From: Methylohalobius crimeensis 10Ki
GTDB taxonomy: Bacteria > Pseudomonadota > Gammaproteobacteria > Methylococcales > Methylothermaceae
Assembly (NCBI RefSeq): GCF_000421465.1
Contig: NZ_ATXB01000001.1
Span: 2,688,996-2,752,995, forward strand
Direction of reading: 5' to 3'
Length of the DNA stretch: 64,000 nt
The notes below the pieces were generated by a model that was given only the letters and a program-made list of their open reading frames with translations, ran no database searches and had not been told where the DNA came from. A program made the translations under genes and the position numbers. Below, piece after piece: positions 54,991 through 62,607 of this stretch. How positions within the stretch are numbered: the first letter of the stretch is position 1; each line of letters opens with the position of its first letter.

Positions 54991-55992
54991 ATGCCTAACC
55001 GTTCCCACAGCCTGCAACATGCCACCGACAGCGCAACCCTGGCCGATCTGCTCGAACGCATACTGGATAAGGGAGTCGTCATCGCCGGTGATATTCGGAT
55101 CAATCTGGTTCAAGTGGAACTGCTCACCATTCAACTGCGCCTGGTGGTGTGCTCCATAGACAGGGCCAAGGAAATCGGCCTGGATTGGTGGAATCGGCCG
55201 GCTGTCTTTGACAAGTCCGGGCAGGACCAAGAGCTTTCCCTACTGGAAGAAACGCTAACCGGGTTGGAGCAACGCTTGAGCGAGATGGAATCGAAGGTAT
55301 CGATCCCCGCTGGCACAGAGGGTTCGAAACCGCCCATCGCGAACTCGACGGCATCGGAAAAAGGGAATACAGCCCGGACGACTTGCCGAAAGAGGACCTT
55401 ATATCTCTTTCCGATTCTGCATGGCCGGGCCGAACTAGGAGAATTGGAAGAGAAAGCCGCAAAGCAGATCATCGATAAATGGGGCAAGACACGCTGGGAG
55501 GAGCATTGCCGCTCCATAGAACAAGGTTGGTCCCAAATAGAGGAAGTCATCGAACATTTGAAGCTGCCTTATTCCCGTTGCCGTCTTTATCAAGACGGCC
55601 TTCCCATATGCGGCGACGAACACCAAATCGTATCCGATTTGGCATGTACCGAAAGCCGCAACCATCAACTGCTTCTGGCGTTATGCCAAAAAGGGGCGAC
55701 GCTTATGGGAACCGAATCGCTACCACTCTTACTGGAAGAATATCGCCTACAGCAAAGTTATTTGACCGGGGAACAGGTTGACTTACAAGAGATAGAAAAC
55801 AGAGCCGCTGAACTTCTCCGCAAACGCGACGCCTTCATCGCCGAGCGGATCGATAAAACACTAAGGAAGGGTGAATGTGGATTGTTATTTGTGGGTATGC
55901 TGCATTCGGTGGAAGTACACCTTCCCGCAGACATCCGTGTCATTTCGCCAATCGGATCCTCGCTGAGGATTGTGGAAACGGCGAAAAGCTAA
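54991..55992 (+). CDS. GvpJ-type domain fused to an uncharacterised enzyme-like domain
   Basis: A 333-residue protein. Residues about 15-70 are a gas-vesicle domain ([40 protein letters not shown]). After a Ser/Thr linker, residues about 130-333 form a second domain unlike any Gvp protein: LYLFPILHGRAELGELEEKA, CRLYQDGLPICGDE, TESRNHQLLLALCQKGATLM, AERIDKTLRKGECGLLFVGM, LHSVEVHLPADIRVI. I recall similar stand-alone proteins of unknown function in other bacteria. Usual GvpJ proteins are 100-150 residues, so this is an unusual fusion. Its stop overlaps the convergent Hsp20 gene by 4 nt. Confidence 0.85.
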   Translation: MPNRSHSLQHATDSATLADLLERILDKGVVIAGDIRINLVQVELLTIQLRLVVCSIDRAKEIGLDWWNRPAVFDKSGQDQELSLLEETLTGLEQRLSEMESKVSIPAGTEGSKPPIANSTASEKGNTARTTCRKRTLYLFPILHGRAELGELEEKAAKQIIDKWGKTRWEEHCRSIEQGWSQIEEVIEHLKLPYSRCRLYQDGLPICGDEHQIVSDLACTESRNHQLLLALCQKGATLMGTESLPLLLEEYRLQQSYLTGEQVDLQEIENRAAELLRKRDAFIAERIDKTLRKGECGLLFVGMLHSVEVHLPADIRVISPIGSSLRIVETAKS

Positions 55993-56444
55993 TGATCCAA
56001 GCATTTGATTTCCAACAGCCCGTGGTTACAGTCCACTTGTATCTGGTCACGGGAATAGAAGCGCGGCAACAGTAACTCTTTTCGATATCTTCTCTTGTAA
56101 CGGCCTGCTTCAAAGGTGAGTGCATTGTCATTGATTTCGACGTCCACCTCCTCCAACCCCACTCCGGGCACCTCCGCTATCACCAGGATGCGATCCACTT
56201 CCTCGAATACATCCACCGTCGGGTTCAATAACTCCGGTACTCCCGTGTAGCGAGGATCCCACTCCCAATAAAATTTGCCATATGGCGGAATAGGGGGTTC
56301 GATTTTCGGGGTACGAACCCTTTTTCCATTCAACTCTTGCCGACCTTCATCGCTATCGCTGTTTTTTCCCAACCGGTTAAGCTTTTCGATCAAACCAGCC
56401 AGCCCCGTTAGGCCCTTTTTATCCGAGGAATTGTTTTTTCTCAT
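55989..56444 (-). CDS. Hsp20/GvpH-like small heat-shock protein (second copy)
   Basis: A 151-residue protein with an N-terminal LTGLAGLIEKLNRLGKN segment, paralogous to the copy at 48279. The alpha-crystallin domain reads VDVFEEVDRILVIAEVPGVG, LEEVDVEINDNALTFEA and HGLLEIKCL. It runs convergent to the GvpJ fusion. A possible sigma-54 promoter and activator-like sites lie upstream (56560-56741). Confidence 0.9.
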   Translation of the reverse strand: MRKNNSSDKKGLTGLAGLIEKLNRLGKNSDSDEGRQELNGKRVRTPKIEPPIPPYGKFYWEWDPRYTGVPELLNPTVDVFEEVDRILVIAEVPGVGLEEVDVEINDNALTFEAGRYKRRYRKELLLPRFYSRDQIQVDCNHGLLEIKCLDH

Positions 56445-56559
56445 GGTTAACTCCTTTCGCGGTTAATCCAAAATCTCAGGTAGTCGGTACGTCAATATAC
56501 GGACTCAAACAATCCTTTATATATTGGCCCGTTGTTATCGTTACTTTATACCATTTAAT

Positions 56560-56576
56560 AGCACGACCACATCCAC
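56560..56576 (-). promoter_or_regulatory. Possible sigma-54 promoter for the second Hsp20 gene
   Basis: Read on the minus strand, TGGATGTGGTCGTGCT has GG and GC separated by exactly 10 nt. The -24 box is imperfect (TGGATG against TGGCAC). Transcription would start about 105 nt before the Hsp20 ATG. The two activator-like sites further upstream support it. Confidence 0.4.
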
Positions 56577-56641
56577 GTTTAGGGATTTTCCTCAATAATG
56601 CCCGGAAAAATTCTTGGAAGCTATTGGATTCATTAATTTTT

Positions 56642-56652
56642 TGAAAGCTTTC
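56642..56652. promoter_or_regulatory. Activator-like site (TGAAAGCTTTC)
   Basis: TTTTTTGAAAGCTTTC contains the 10-nt palindrome GAAAGCTTTC and the same TTTTTTGAAAGC core as the 31-bp palindrome before gvpA. It lies about 80 nt upstream of the minus-strand sigma-54 candidate. Confidence 0.5.
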
Positions 56653-56719
56653 TTCTCAAGGCTTCACCCAGATTTTTAACGTAGAAAAGAAAAAATTACC
56701 GCCGCCCCCCAGAGGGCCA

Positions 56720-56741
56720 ATAACGGTCTCATTTTGAAAGC
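56720..56741 (+). promoter_or_regulatory. Repeat of the gvpA upstream site
   Basis: Starts ATAACGGTCTC and ends CATTTTGAAAGC, identical to 50594-50615 except for two adjacent bases. It and the site at 56642 repeat, in the same order and orientation, the pair found before gvpA, with centre distances of 93 nt here and 78 nt there. Confidence 0.6.
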
Positions 56742-56821
56742 GTTATTTGTCGACAAAAACACACGTCATCTCATAACATTCCACTATAGATATGCCCCTT
56801 ATCTTGTTTTTGGAGCGCCCA

Positions 56822-57193
56822 ATGGACATACCTGTGTCAAATCCGCACCTGCTCCTACTTGGACTACCCCCTGTTTTCATCGATCTATGGATCGAAACGG
56901 CATATCTCCTGGGAATGTACCCCTTTATCGCTGTCGACGATGACCACGCTTTCCATCGACTGAAGCAAGGCACACAAGTGGATGCGTTGGTCATCGTCAC
57001 TGAAGGGAACGATGAGCCCGGCACTCATAAAACGGAACGGGCAGCGAAAAACCTTGGAATTCCGGTCTTTCGGACGATTCCTTTGCACGATGCCATGGGA
57101 GTCCAGGAACAACTGAGCAAAATCAGAGCGAATCTGCCGCGTCGCGCTTCCAAGGCTCGTTCTCCTTTTTACGCAAATTCCACTGAATCTTGA
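56822..57193 (+). CDS. Small alpha/beta protein of unknown function
   Basis: A 123-residue protein with alternating hydrophobic strands and helices (PHLLLLGLPPVFIDLWIETA; VDALVIVTEGNDEPG; LGIPVFRTIPLHDAMGVQEQ). The outline recalls a receiver-like Rossmann fold, but the phospho-acceptor cluster of response regulators is not evident. The ATG at 56822 follows TTTGGAG. It lies 52 nt before the EAL regulator and may be its operon partner. Confidence 0.65.
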   Translation: MDIPVSNPHLLLLGLPPVFIDLWIETAYLLGMYPFIAVDDDHAFHRLKQGTQVDALVIVTEGNDEPGTHKTERAAKNLGIPVFRTIPLHDAMGVQEQLSKIRANLPRRASKARSPFYANSTES

Positions 57194-57245
57194 CGATAGA
57201 GCCGCCCAAAAGGGGGGTGAATTTTCAGTGCGCCAGGAAGAGAAG

Positions 57246-58391
57246 ATGACGACGATCGATAAACCGGTTTTGGTCGTTGACGACGACCGGCAACTGCTCG
57301 AGGAACTCGGTGAGCATTTGAGCAGGCAAGGCATACCAACCGACACCTGCAATCACCCCGATATTCCCGAAAAGTTGTCCGGCTACCACGCCCTCGTCGT
57401 CGATTTACACGGAGAGAAACGCGATGGCCTGGATGTGTTGAAACGGCTCGCCGATCTCTTTGAGCCTCCGCCGGTGATTCTCATCTCGGGGTGGGGCGAT
57501 ACCGAGCTGGAAACCTTTCGTCATTACGGCCAATACCTGGGACTCAAGGTAATCGGCATTTTGGCCAAGCCCCTGAGCCTTCGCGCCCTGAAGGCACTGC
57601 TCGATCGCTGCCCGAATACCGGCCATGCGCACGAAGAGACCAACGGCGATTCGCCCCACCTAGACCAAATCATTGCCCACTTCCAGCCCCAATACCGCTT
57701 ACCGGATTTGAGGCTGACCGGATTCGAGGTGCTTGCGCGCTGGGAACATCCCGGCCGGGGCATCCTCGAACCGGGGCATTTTTTGCCCTATCTCATCGCA
57801 ACCAACCGCAACCGGGAGTTGCTCCAAAAAATGCTGGAAGCCGGCGCCCATGCTCAGCGTTCATTCGCCGCCACAGGCCATGACATTCATTTCAGCATCA
57901 ATCTGACGACCCAGGACCTGGCGCACCGGGAGTTCCCCAATTGGTTGCTTCGGCAATTGAATGCCTGGGACGTCAAACCCTCGGCTTGCGTACTCGAAAT
58001 CCCCGAGTCGGAACTCGTCGAGCACGACGTCACGGCCTATTGTTCGATCATTCGCACCCACATGCTTGGGGTCCAGATCTCAATCGACGATTTCGGACGC
58101 CGCTTCGCCAATCTGGAGCGACTGGCCCACCTGCCCTTCAACGAGATTAAAATCGATCGAATGCTTCTCGAACACGGCGGCAATTTGCGCGGTCTTTTGG
58201 ATTTGACCGTGCGCATGTGCCAACAACTGCGCACTCGGGCGGTGCTGGAAGGCGTGGAGTCCGAACAAGACCTTTATCGCGCCTGGTCCACAGGAGTGGA
58301 AAACATTCAAGGACATCTTCTCGGTAAGCCCATGCCCCTGTCGGAACTGCTGAACAGTCCGAGCTGCATCGCTACCAACCTGGAAATTTAG
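57246..58391 (+). CDS. Response regulator with EAL (c-di-GMP phosphodiesterase) domain
   Basis: A 381-residue protein. The N-terminal receiver has LVVDDDRQLLEEL and the Asp in ALVVDLHGEKRDG. The EAL domain follows a linker: EVLARW (EAL variant EVL), SINLTTQDL, LEIPESELV, SIDDFGRRFANL, EIKIDRMLLEHGG and EGVESEQDL, ending IQGHLLGKP. The metal- and substrate-binding Glu, Asp, Lys and Gln positions appear intact, so hydrolysis of c-di-GMP is likely. The ATG at 57246 after AGGAAGAG is preferred to a GTG at 57228. Confidence 0.92.
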   Translation: MTTIDKPVLVVDDDRQLLEELGEHLSRQGIPTDTCNHPDIPEKLSGYHALVVDLHGEKRDGLDVLKRLADLFEPPPVILISGWGDTELETFRHYGQYLGLKVIGILAKPLSLRALKALLDRCPNTGHAHEETNGDSPHLDQIIAHFQPQYRLPDLRLTGFEVLARWEHPGRGILEPGHFLPYLIATNRNRELLQKMLEAGAHAQRSFAATGHDIHFSINLTTQDLAHREFPNWLLRQLNAWDVKPSACVLEIPESELVEHDVTAYCSIIRTHMLGVQISIDDFGRRFANLERLAHLPFNEIKIDRMLLEHGGNLRGLLDLTVRMCQQLRTRAVLEGVESEQDLYRAWSTGVENIQGHLLGKPMPLSELLNSPSCIATNLEI

Positions 58392-58416
58392 AATACCGTG
58401 ACGGCTTTGCGGGAAA

Positions 58417-58470
58417 TGGTCGGGGTGACTGGATTTGAACCAGCGACTTCTGCCTCCCGAAGGCAGAAAG
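58417..58470 (-). pseudogene. 3' fragment of a tRNA-Pro (CGG) gene, integration scar
   Basis: Read on the minus strand, it has the anticodon arm CTGCC-TTCGGGA-GGCAG (anticodon CGG), a short variable region, the T-arm CTGGTTCAAATCCAG, and the acceptor 3' strand ending CACCCCGACCA. The D-arm and 5' acceptor half are absent; beyond the anticodon arm the sequence becomes AT-rich. Such 3' pieces are left at one end of elements that integrate into tRNA genes. The orientation puts the element at higher coordinates, with the intact tRNA beyond its far end. Confidence 0.8.
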
Positions 58471-58504
58471 ATAAATATAGGTTGTTTTAAATCAGCAACT
58501 TAAA

Positions 58505-58600
58505 TCGATAGCCCCGCGTGAGTGTGACAAAAATAGCCACAATTTCCCACGATTTGACAAGAGCAAGTCACAATTTGGTCACGCTGTTTTGTGTCGACGG
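58505..58600. repeat. Repeated CACAATTT motifs beside the tRNA fragment
   Basis: CACAATTT occurs at 58538-58545 and 58569-58576, embedded in similar surroundings (AGCCACAATTT and AGTCACAATTTGGTCAC), along with related TGTGACAA and TTTGACAA words. Short repeats like these next to an attachment core resemble integrase arm-binding sites. The role is inferred from position. Confidence 0.4.
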
Positions 58601-58679
58601 TCGGATTTGAATTTTGGCTTTTGGCATGGGATTTAGCCTATTTAGTGTTAATTTTTGGTCATCAAGAGTCAAAAAAAAA

Positions 58680-58708
58680 ACCGCCGGTATACGCCGGCGG
58701 TGATTTTT
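58680..58708. terminator. Bidirectional Rho-independent terminator
   Basis: Arms ACCGCCGG and CCGGCGGT form a strong hairpin, with a run of ten A before it and eight T after it, so it can work on both strands. The 510-nt gap 58392-58902 otherwise holds the tRNA fragment, the arm-like repeats and a second terminator; no convincing gene. Confidence 0.85.
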
Positions 58709-58810
58709 TTTCTTTTTTGGAGGAGCTATATCGCGCTGAAAATTTTTGCCTTTCTAACGGGAAAATTTATCCCCTTAAGTAGCGAACTCCCCCAAATTGA
58801 AGTGTAGTCT

Positions 58811-58843
58811 AAAAAAACAAAAGGGAGAGCAGTTGCTCTCCCT
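58811..58843 (-). terminator. Terminator of the peroxiredoxin gene
   Basis: Perfect 10-nt arms AGGGAGAGCA and TGCTCTCCCT with a 2-nt loop are followed, on the minus strand, by TTTGTTTTTTT. It lies 60 nt after the stop of the minus-strand gene ending at 58903. Confidence 0.85.
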
Positions 58844-58902
58844 CCTCGAGTTTGGAAATCCTGCCGGCTCGGAAAAGCCCACAATCGGTCTTCGGTGGCG
58901 GA

Positions 58903-59562
58903 TTAATCGGGCTGCTTGACCAAGCGCAAATACGGCTTGAGGGTTTTGAATCCCTCCGGAAAAATGGACTTGGCCTCTTCGTCCGATACCGTCGGGACAA
59001 TGATGACGTCGTCGCCGTTGTTCCAGTTCACCGGAGTGGCGACTTTGTGTCGGGAGGTGAGTTGAATGGAATCGAGTACCCTCAGAATTTCGTCGAAATT
59101 CCGTCCGCTGGTCATGGGGTAGGTCATCATCATTTTGATTTTCTTATCCGGACCGATGATGAAAACCGAGCGCACTGTGGCATTGGTGGCGGCGGTGCGG
59201 CCTTCGGAGGTGCCCGACTCGTCCGCCGGCAGCATGTTGTACAGCTTGGCCACGGCCAAATCGGTATCGGCGATCATCGGGTAGCCGACTCTGTGGCCTT
59301 GGGTTTCTTCGATGTCTTTTTCCCAGTTGAGGTGATCTTCCACTGAATCCACACTGAGACCAATGACTTTACAGTTGCGTTTGGCGAATTCAGCTTCCAA
59401 GCCGGCCATATAGCCCAATTCCGTGGTGCAGACCGGGGTGAAATCTTTAGGGTGAGAGAACAAGATCGCCCACCCATCGTTGATGTAATCATGGAAATTG
59501 ATAGGTCCGTGGGTGGTTTCCGCAGTAAAGTTGGGTGCTTCATCGTTAATGCGCAATGCCAT
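58903..59562 (-). CDS. 1-Cys peroxiredoxin (Prx6-type)
   Basis: Thiol peroxidase that reduces hydrogen peroxide and organic peroxides. The 219-residue protein has the peroxidatic motif HPKDFTPVCTTELG and the downstream blocks VIGLSVDSVEDHLNW and YPMIADTDLAVAKLYNMLPA typical of Prx6. The C-terminal LYS-rich and PEGFKTLKPYLRLV region fits the longer 1-Cys class. Monocistronic with its own terminator. Confidence 0.94.
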   Translation of the reverse strand: MALRINDEAPNFTAETTHGPINFHDYINDGWAILFSHPKDFTPVCTTELGYMAGLEAEFAKRNCKVIGLSVDSVEDHLNWEKDIEETQGHRVGYPMIADTDLAVAKLYNMLPADESGTSEGRTAATNATVRSVFIIGPDKKIKMMMTYPMTSGRNFDEILRVLDSIQLTSRHKVATPVNWNNGDDVIIVPTVSDEEAKSIFPEGFKTLKPYLRLVKQPD

Positions 59563-59600
59563 GATCTAACCTCCTCTCCTTTTCTGCTATTTATTAAATA

Positions 59601-59618
59601 GGGGACAGTATTGTCCCC
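59601..59618. repeat. Small REP-like palindrome GGGGACA/TGTCCCC
   Basis: Perfect 7-nt arms GGGGACA and TGTCCCC with the loop GTAT lie between the peroxiredoxin gene and the SmbP-like gene. On the plus strand a short T-rich tail follows. It resembles intergenic REP-type palindromes and could also end the SmbP-like transcript. Confidence 0.45.
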
Positions 59619-59702
59619 TTTATAAGACAGTTTTCAAATCGGAAAATTCTTGTCAAATCTAGAAAACGATGAGGGCATCCCTGCCCTCTGTTTCTGAAGG
59701 GA

Positions 59703-60608
59703 TCATTGGTTGGCGGTCTCGATATGATGAATCGCATTGCTGAGATGTTCCATCGCGGCTTCCTTGTCCGTTGTCTTTTTTTCCAAAGACAGCTCAACAT
59801 GATCGGCGGCTTTGAGCATGTGGGCATGGGCATCCTCGTGGGCCTTGATGGAGGCTTTGAGGTGCTCCAATGCTTCATTCGTATGGCTCGTGGCAAGGTC
59901 CATTTTGCCGGCCATCCAATGGGCCTTCGCCGCGCCGGTATGTTCCAAGGCGAGCATCGAATGCATCGTTCCCGCGTTAGAACGGGCGACGCTGGAAGCC
60001 AGCTCCAGATGTTCCAGGGCGCGATGGGCATGTTCCCGGCCGGCGTTGCCGTCATTGGCTTGGAGCGCCGTCACCGCCTTTTGCAGATGCTCGACCACCT
60101 TGCTCATGTGCGCGTGGATTTTGTCGTGCAGTTTGGCCGATTGACGCGCGTACTCCAGTGCCTCCGATGCGTCGCGGGCAATCCGCTGGGCGTTTTCATC
60201 TTCTCCGTGGGCCCAGGCCATTGCCGCCTGACTGAGGGCCCGCATGGCGAACATGTCGCCGGCGAACGTATGCGCGGAATGAATATGCTCCATAGCCCGG
60301 TGGACATGCTCCCTGATCTCGGCGATGTTTCCGGTTTCCTTTTTTTCGACCGCTTTCTCGAGATGCTCGATCGCCTTGGAAATGTGCTCGTGGGCTTCTT
60401 CATGCGCTTTCACCGAAGCCTGGGAATTTTCCAAGGCTTCCTGGGCATCTTCGAGTGCGTTGGGCACTTGTCCGTCCTCGGCATGGGCAACCGAGGCCCC
60501 GGCGTGTTCAAGCGCCAACGCCGTGGTGTGGGTCACATCCGCTCGGCTGGATGTAGGAAGATTCAAAGTAAGTAGCAGGCTAACGGCTAAAAAAGATAGG
60601 ATCTTCAT
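59703..60608 (-). CDS. Triplicated SmbP-like periplasmic metal-binding protein
   Basis: The 301-residue precursor has a signal peptide (LSFLAVSLLLTLNLPTSSRA). The mature part is made of three tandem units of about 90-95 residues. Each has His-rich helices spaced as AxxHxxxAxxH: SVKAHEEAHEHISKAIEHLE, then SAKLHDKIHAHMSKVVEHLQ, then SIKAHEDAHAHMLKAADHVE. The small metal-binding protein SmbP of Nitrosomonas is about one such unit and binds copper and other divalent metals. The start at 60608 follows GGAGGAGAG. Likely a periplasmic metal buffer. Confidence 0.85.
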   Translation of the reverse strand: MKILSFLAVSLLLTLNLPTSSRADVTHTTALALEHAGASVAHAEDGQVPNALEDAQEALENSQASVKAHEEAHEHISKAIEHLEKAVEKKETGNIAEIREHVHRAMEHIHSAHTFAGDMFAMRALSQAAMAWAHGEDENAQRIARDASEALEYARQSAKLHDKIHAHMSKVVEHLQKAVTALQANDGNAGREHAHRALEHLELASSVARSNAGTMHSMLALEHTGAAKAHWMAGKMDLATSHTNEALEHLKASIKAHEDAHAHMLKAADHVELSLEKKTTDKEAAMEHLSNAIHHIETANQ

Positions 60609-60881
60609 CGCTCTCCTCCTCGTTTTTTTATGAAGGCCAAATAATTGGACCTCCCAATGGCCAAAAAAGTCCTTTTTCAAATCGAATTTTGGTTATAACG
60701 GTCACTGGGGACGAGCTTCAGGCGGCTATAGTGAGCTCGTGGTAAGAAGACCATGCCTTGCGAAACCCGATCCAACGGCTAGACTTGGAAAATAAATCAA
60801 GGCTTTTCAGAAACAGCGGGCGTCGTTCGAGGCCCTACCGCCGGGTCTGTGAAGGACACCCACTCAGAGTAGGCAACGACA

Positions 60882-61094
60882 ATGGCAATTATCCTTGAGT
60901 CAACCATCACCTGCCCCAAGTGCGGCCATTCCGAGAAAGAGCAAATGCCGCGGGACGCCTGTCAGTACTTTTATGACTGCAAGGGCTGCGGCGCCCTGCT
61001 ACGGCCGAATGAGGGCGATTGTTGCGTGTTTTGCTCGTTTGGCGATGTGCCCTGCCCGCCAATTCAAAAACAGCAACGCTGTTGTGGCAAATGA
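60882..61094 (+). CDS. GDCCVxC-domain cysteine-rich protein
   Basis: A 70-residue protein with ten Cys. The pattern is ITCPKCGHSEKEQMPRDACQ, YDCKGCGALLRPNEGDCCVF then CSFGDVPCPP. The GDCCVxC motif defines a small family often found near metal-resistance genes; some relatives carry selenocysteine, but this one has only Cys. Its role is probably metal binding. A CBS-domain gene follows. Confidence 0.88.
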   Translation: MAIILESTITCPKCGHSEKEQMPRDACQYFYDCKGCGALLRPNEGDCCVFCSFGDVPCPPIQKQQRCCGK

Positions 61095-61160
61095 ACGGGA
61101 TCGTCAATGGCGAAGTGTTTATGAGAGACATCCCCTTTTCTTAGGAGGCTACGGATAAGA

Positions 61161-61583
61161 ATGGATGTGGGAAGAGTGATGACCCATGGCGCCGTCACGG
61201 TACAGATGGATGACCCGCTCCTCATCGTGAAGGACATCCTGGACAACAGCCCTTTCCATCATTTGCTGGTCGTCGAATCGGGCATCTTGCGTGGCGTGAT
61301 TTCCGATAGAGATCTGTTGAAAGTCCTGAGTCCGAGGATAGGAACCCTCGCCGAGACGGAAAAGGATCGGGCATGCCTGCATAAAAAGGCGCATCAAATC
61401 ATGACCAGGGACCCCATCACCTTGCCATTGAATGCGGATGTCCGGGATGCGCTTGAAATATTCAACCAGCACACGATTTCCTGCATACCCGTCGTCAATG
61501 ACGAGAACAAGCCGCTTGGGATCATCAGTTGGCGGGACTTGTTGAAGGTCACCAAAGTCAGGCCGGCGCCGAAATCCGAGTGA
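61161..61583 (+). CDS. CBS-pair domain protein
   Basis: A 140-residue protein made of two CBS motifs: VGRVMTHGAVTVQMDDPLLI with GVISDRDLLKVLS, and AHQIMTRDPITLPLNADVRD with PLGIISWRDLLKV. CBS pairs bind adenine nucleotides and sense energy or ionic state. No catalytic domain is attached, so it is probably a stand-alone sensor or subunit. The partner is unknown. Confidence 0.9.
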   Translation: MDVGRVMTHGAVTVQMDDPLLIVKDILDNSPFHHLLVVESGILRGVISDRDLLKVLSPRIGTLAETEKDRACLHKKAHQIMTRDPITLPLNADVRDALEIFNQHTISCIPVVNDENKPLGIISWRDLLKVTKVRPAPKSE

Positions 61584-61643
61584 TGCCTTGTCTACCCCCC
61601 CTTTTTCACTTTTTTGGCTTAGGGATATGAGGAGAGCACGCTA

Positions 61644-62546
61644 ATGGAGCTGACCGTAAGCCAGCAAATTTACTATTCCAACAAGAAGCTGGTGCCGATC
61701 AAGGAAGTGGCCGAATCACTCTTGTCTTTAGAGGAAGTGATCCGTCATTCGCCAAAAGTTCTCGAATCCCTTTTTCCGGGAACGAAGGTCCAAGCGGTCG
61801 ATATTTTTATAAAGGAGTTACGTTCTGATAGCATTTGGGAAGATGTTGTCGTCAAATTCCTATTCGGAAGCCAAGAAAACCTCGATCAATTTATAAGCCA
61901 TGCACGCAAGCGTATGGGCATGGATAAAATCATGAGCAATCCACAACTACTATCGGCGATCATTCTTGTCCTTATCCTAAGCAGCGTCGCTTATTATCTC
62001 GGCCGGGAGCAGTCGGCCACGCCCGAACAACAGGCAACCATCGAAGCGAACAATAACACCATCATCAATATCGGCGCCGGCATGATGGAAATGTCAGCCG
62101 AGGAATTCAAGGCACTCGTGGATGGTGCAATAGCCAATAAGGCAAAGCTGGCTAAATACGCGGCCCGGGTGGTGAAACCGGCCAAAAATGACCCTGGGGC
62201 TTCCATCACCTTCAACGGCAACGAGGAATTGCGAATTACTCCTGAAACGGTCAAAGCGATCCCGGATATCGTCTCCGACCCCGAGAATGAAGAATTTGTT
62301 CAGGATTTCGAAAAAATCTCGATGGAATTGCGCGCTACCGATCTAGACAGCACAAAGCGCGGCTGGGCCGTAGTGGTTCCAGCGATCGGCAAAGAACGCA
62401 TAAAGCTGCAATTAGATCCCGGAGTCAGTCCTGAAAGGCTTTATGAAAAGCGAAAGTTCAAAGGGAACGCGACCATAATATTTCAAAGCGACCGGAAACA
62501 TAATATGGTGCCAAAGCTTGTGTTTTTGCGGGAAATTATTGAATGA
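61644..62546 (+). CDS. Membrane-anchored protein of unknown function
   Basis: A 300-residue protein. One central transmembrane helix (LLSAIILVLILSSVAYYLG, residues about 102-120) separates a soluble N-terminal part from a C-terminal part with several beta-like segments (DPGASITFNGNEELRITPET; RGWAVVVPAIGKERIKLQLD). No family is recognised. A GAGGAG ribosome site lies before the ATG. Base composition is more AT-rich than in the housekeeping genes, consistent with accessory DNA. Confidence 0.75.
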   Translation: MELTVSQQIYYSNKKLVPIKEVAESLLSLEEVIRHSPKVLESLFPGTKVQAVDIFIKELRSDSIWEDVVVKFLFGSQENLDQFISHARKRMGMDKIMSNPQLLSAIILVLILSSVAYYLGREQSATPEQQATIEANNNTIINIGAGMMEMSAEEFKALVDGAIANKAKLAKYAARVVKPAKNDPGASITFNGNEELRITPETVKAIPDIVSDPENEEFVQDFEKISMELRATDLDSTKRGWAVVVPAIGKERIKLQLDPGVSPERLYEKRKFKGNATIIFQSDRKHNMVPKLVFLREIIE

Positions 62547-62607
62547 TTGAAGGAAGTGTACCTTTTTCTTATCGTGTCTGACCCTGTTTTCTCTGTTTTC
62601 TGCGAAA

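Noticed and set aside
56742..56821. A sigma-54 promoter for the plus-strand gene at 56822
   Set aside because: No GG-N10-GC pair exists between the activator-like site and the gene, so I assign the sites tentatively to the divergent Hsp20 gene.
58591..58782. A 63-residue open frame near the tRNA fragment
   Set aside because: It runs through the bidirectional terminator hairpin and low-complexity A/T runs and has no motif.
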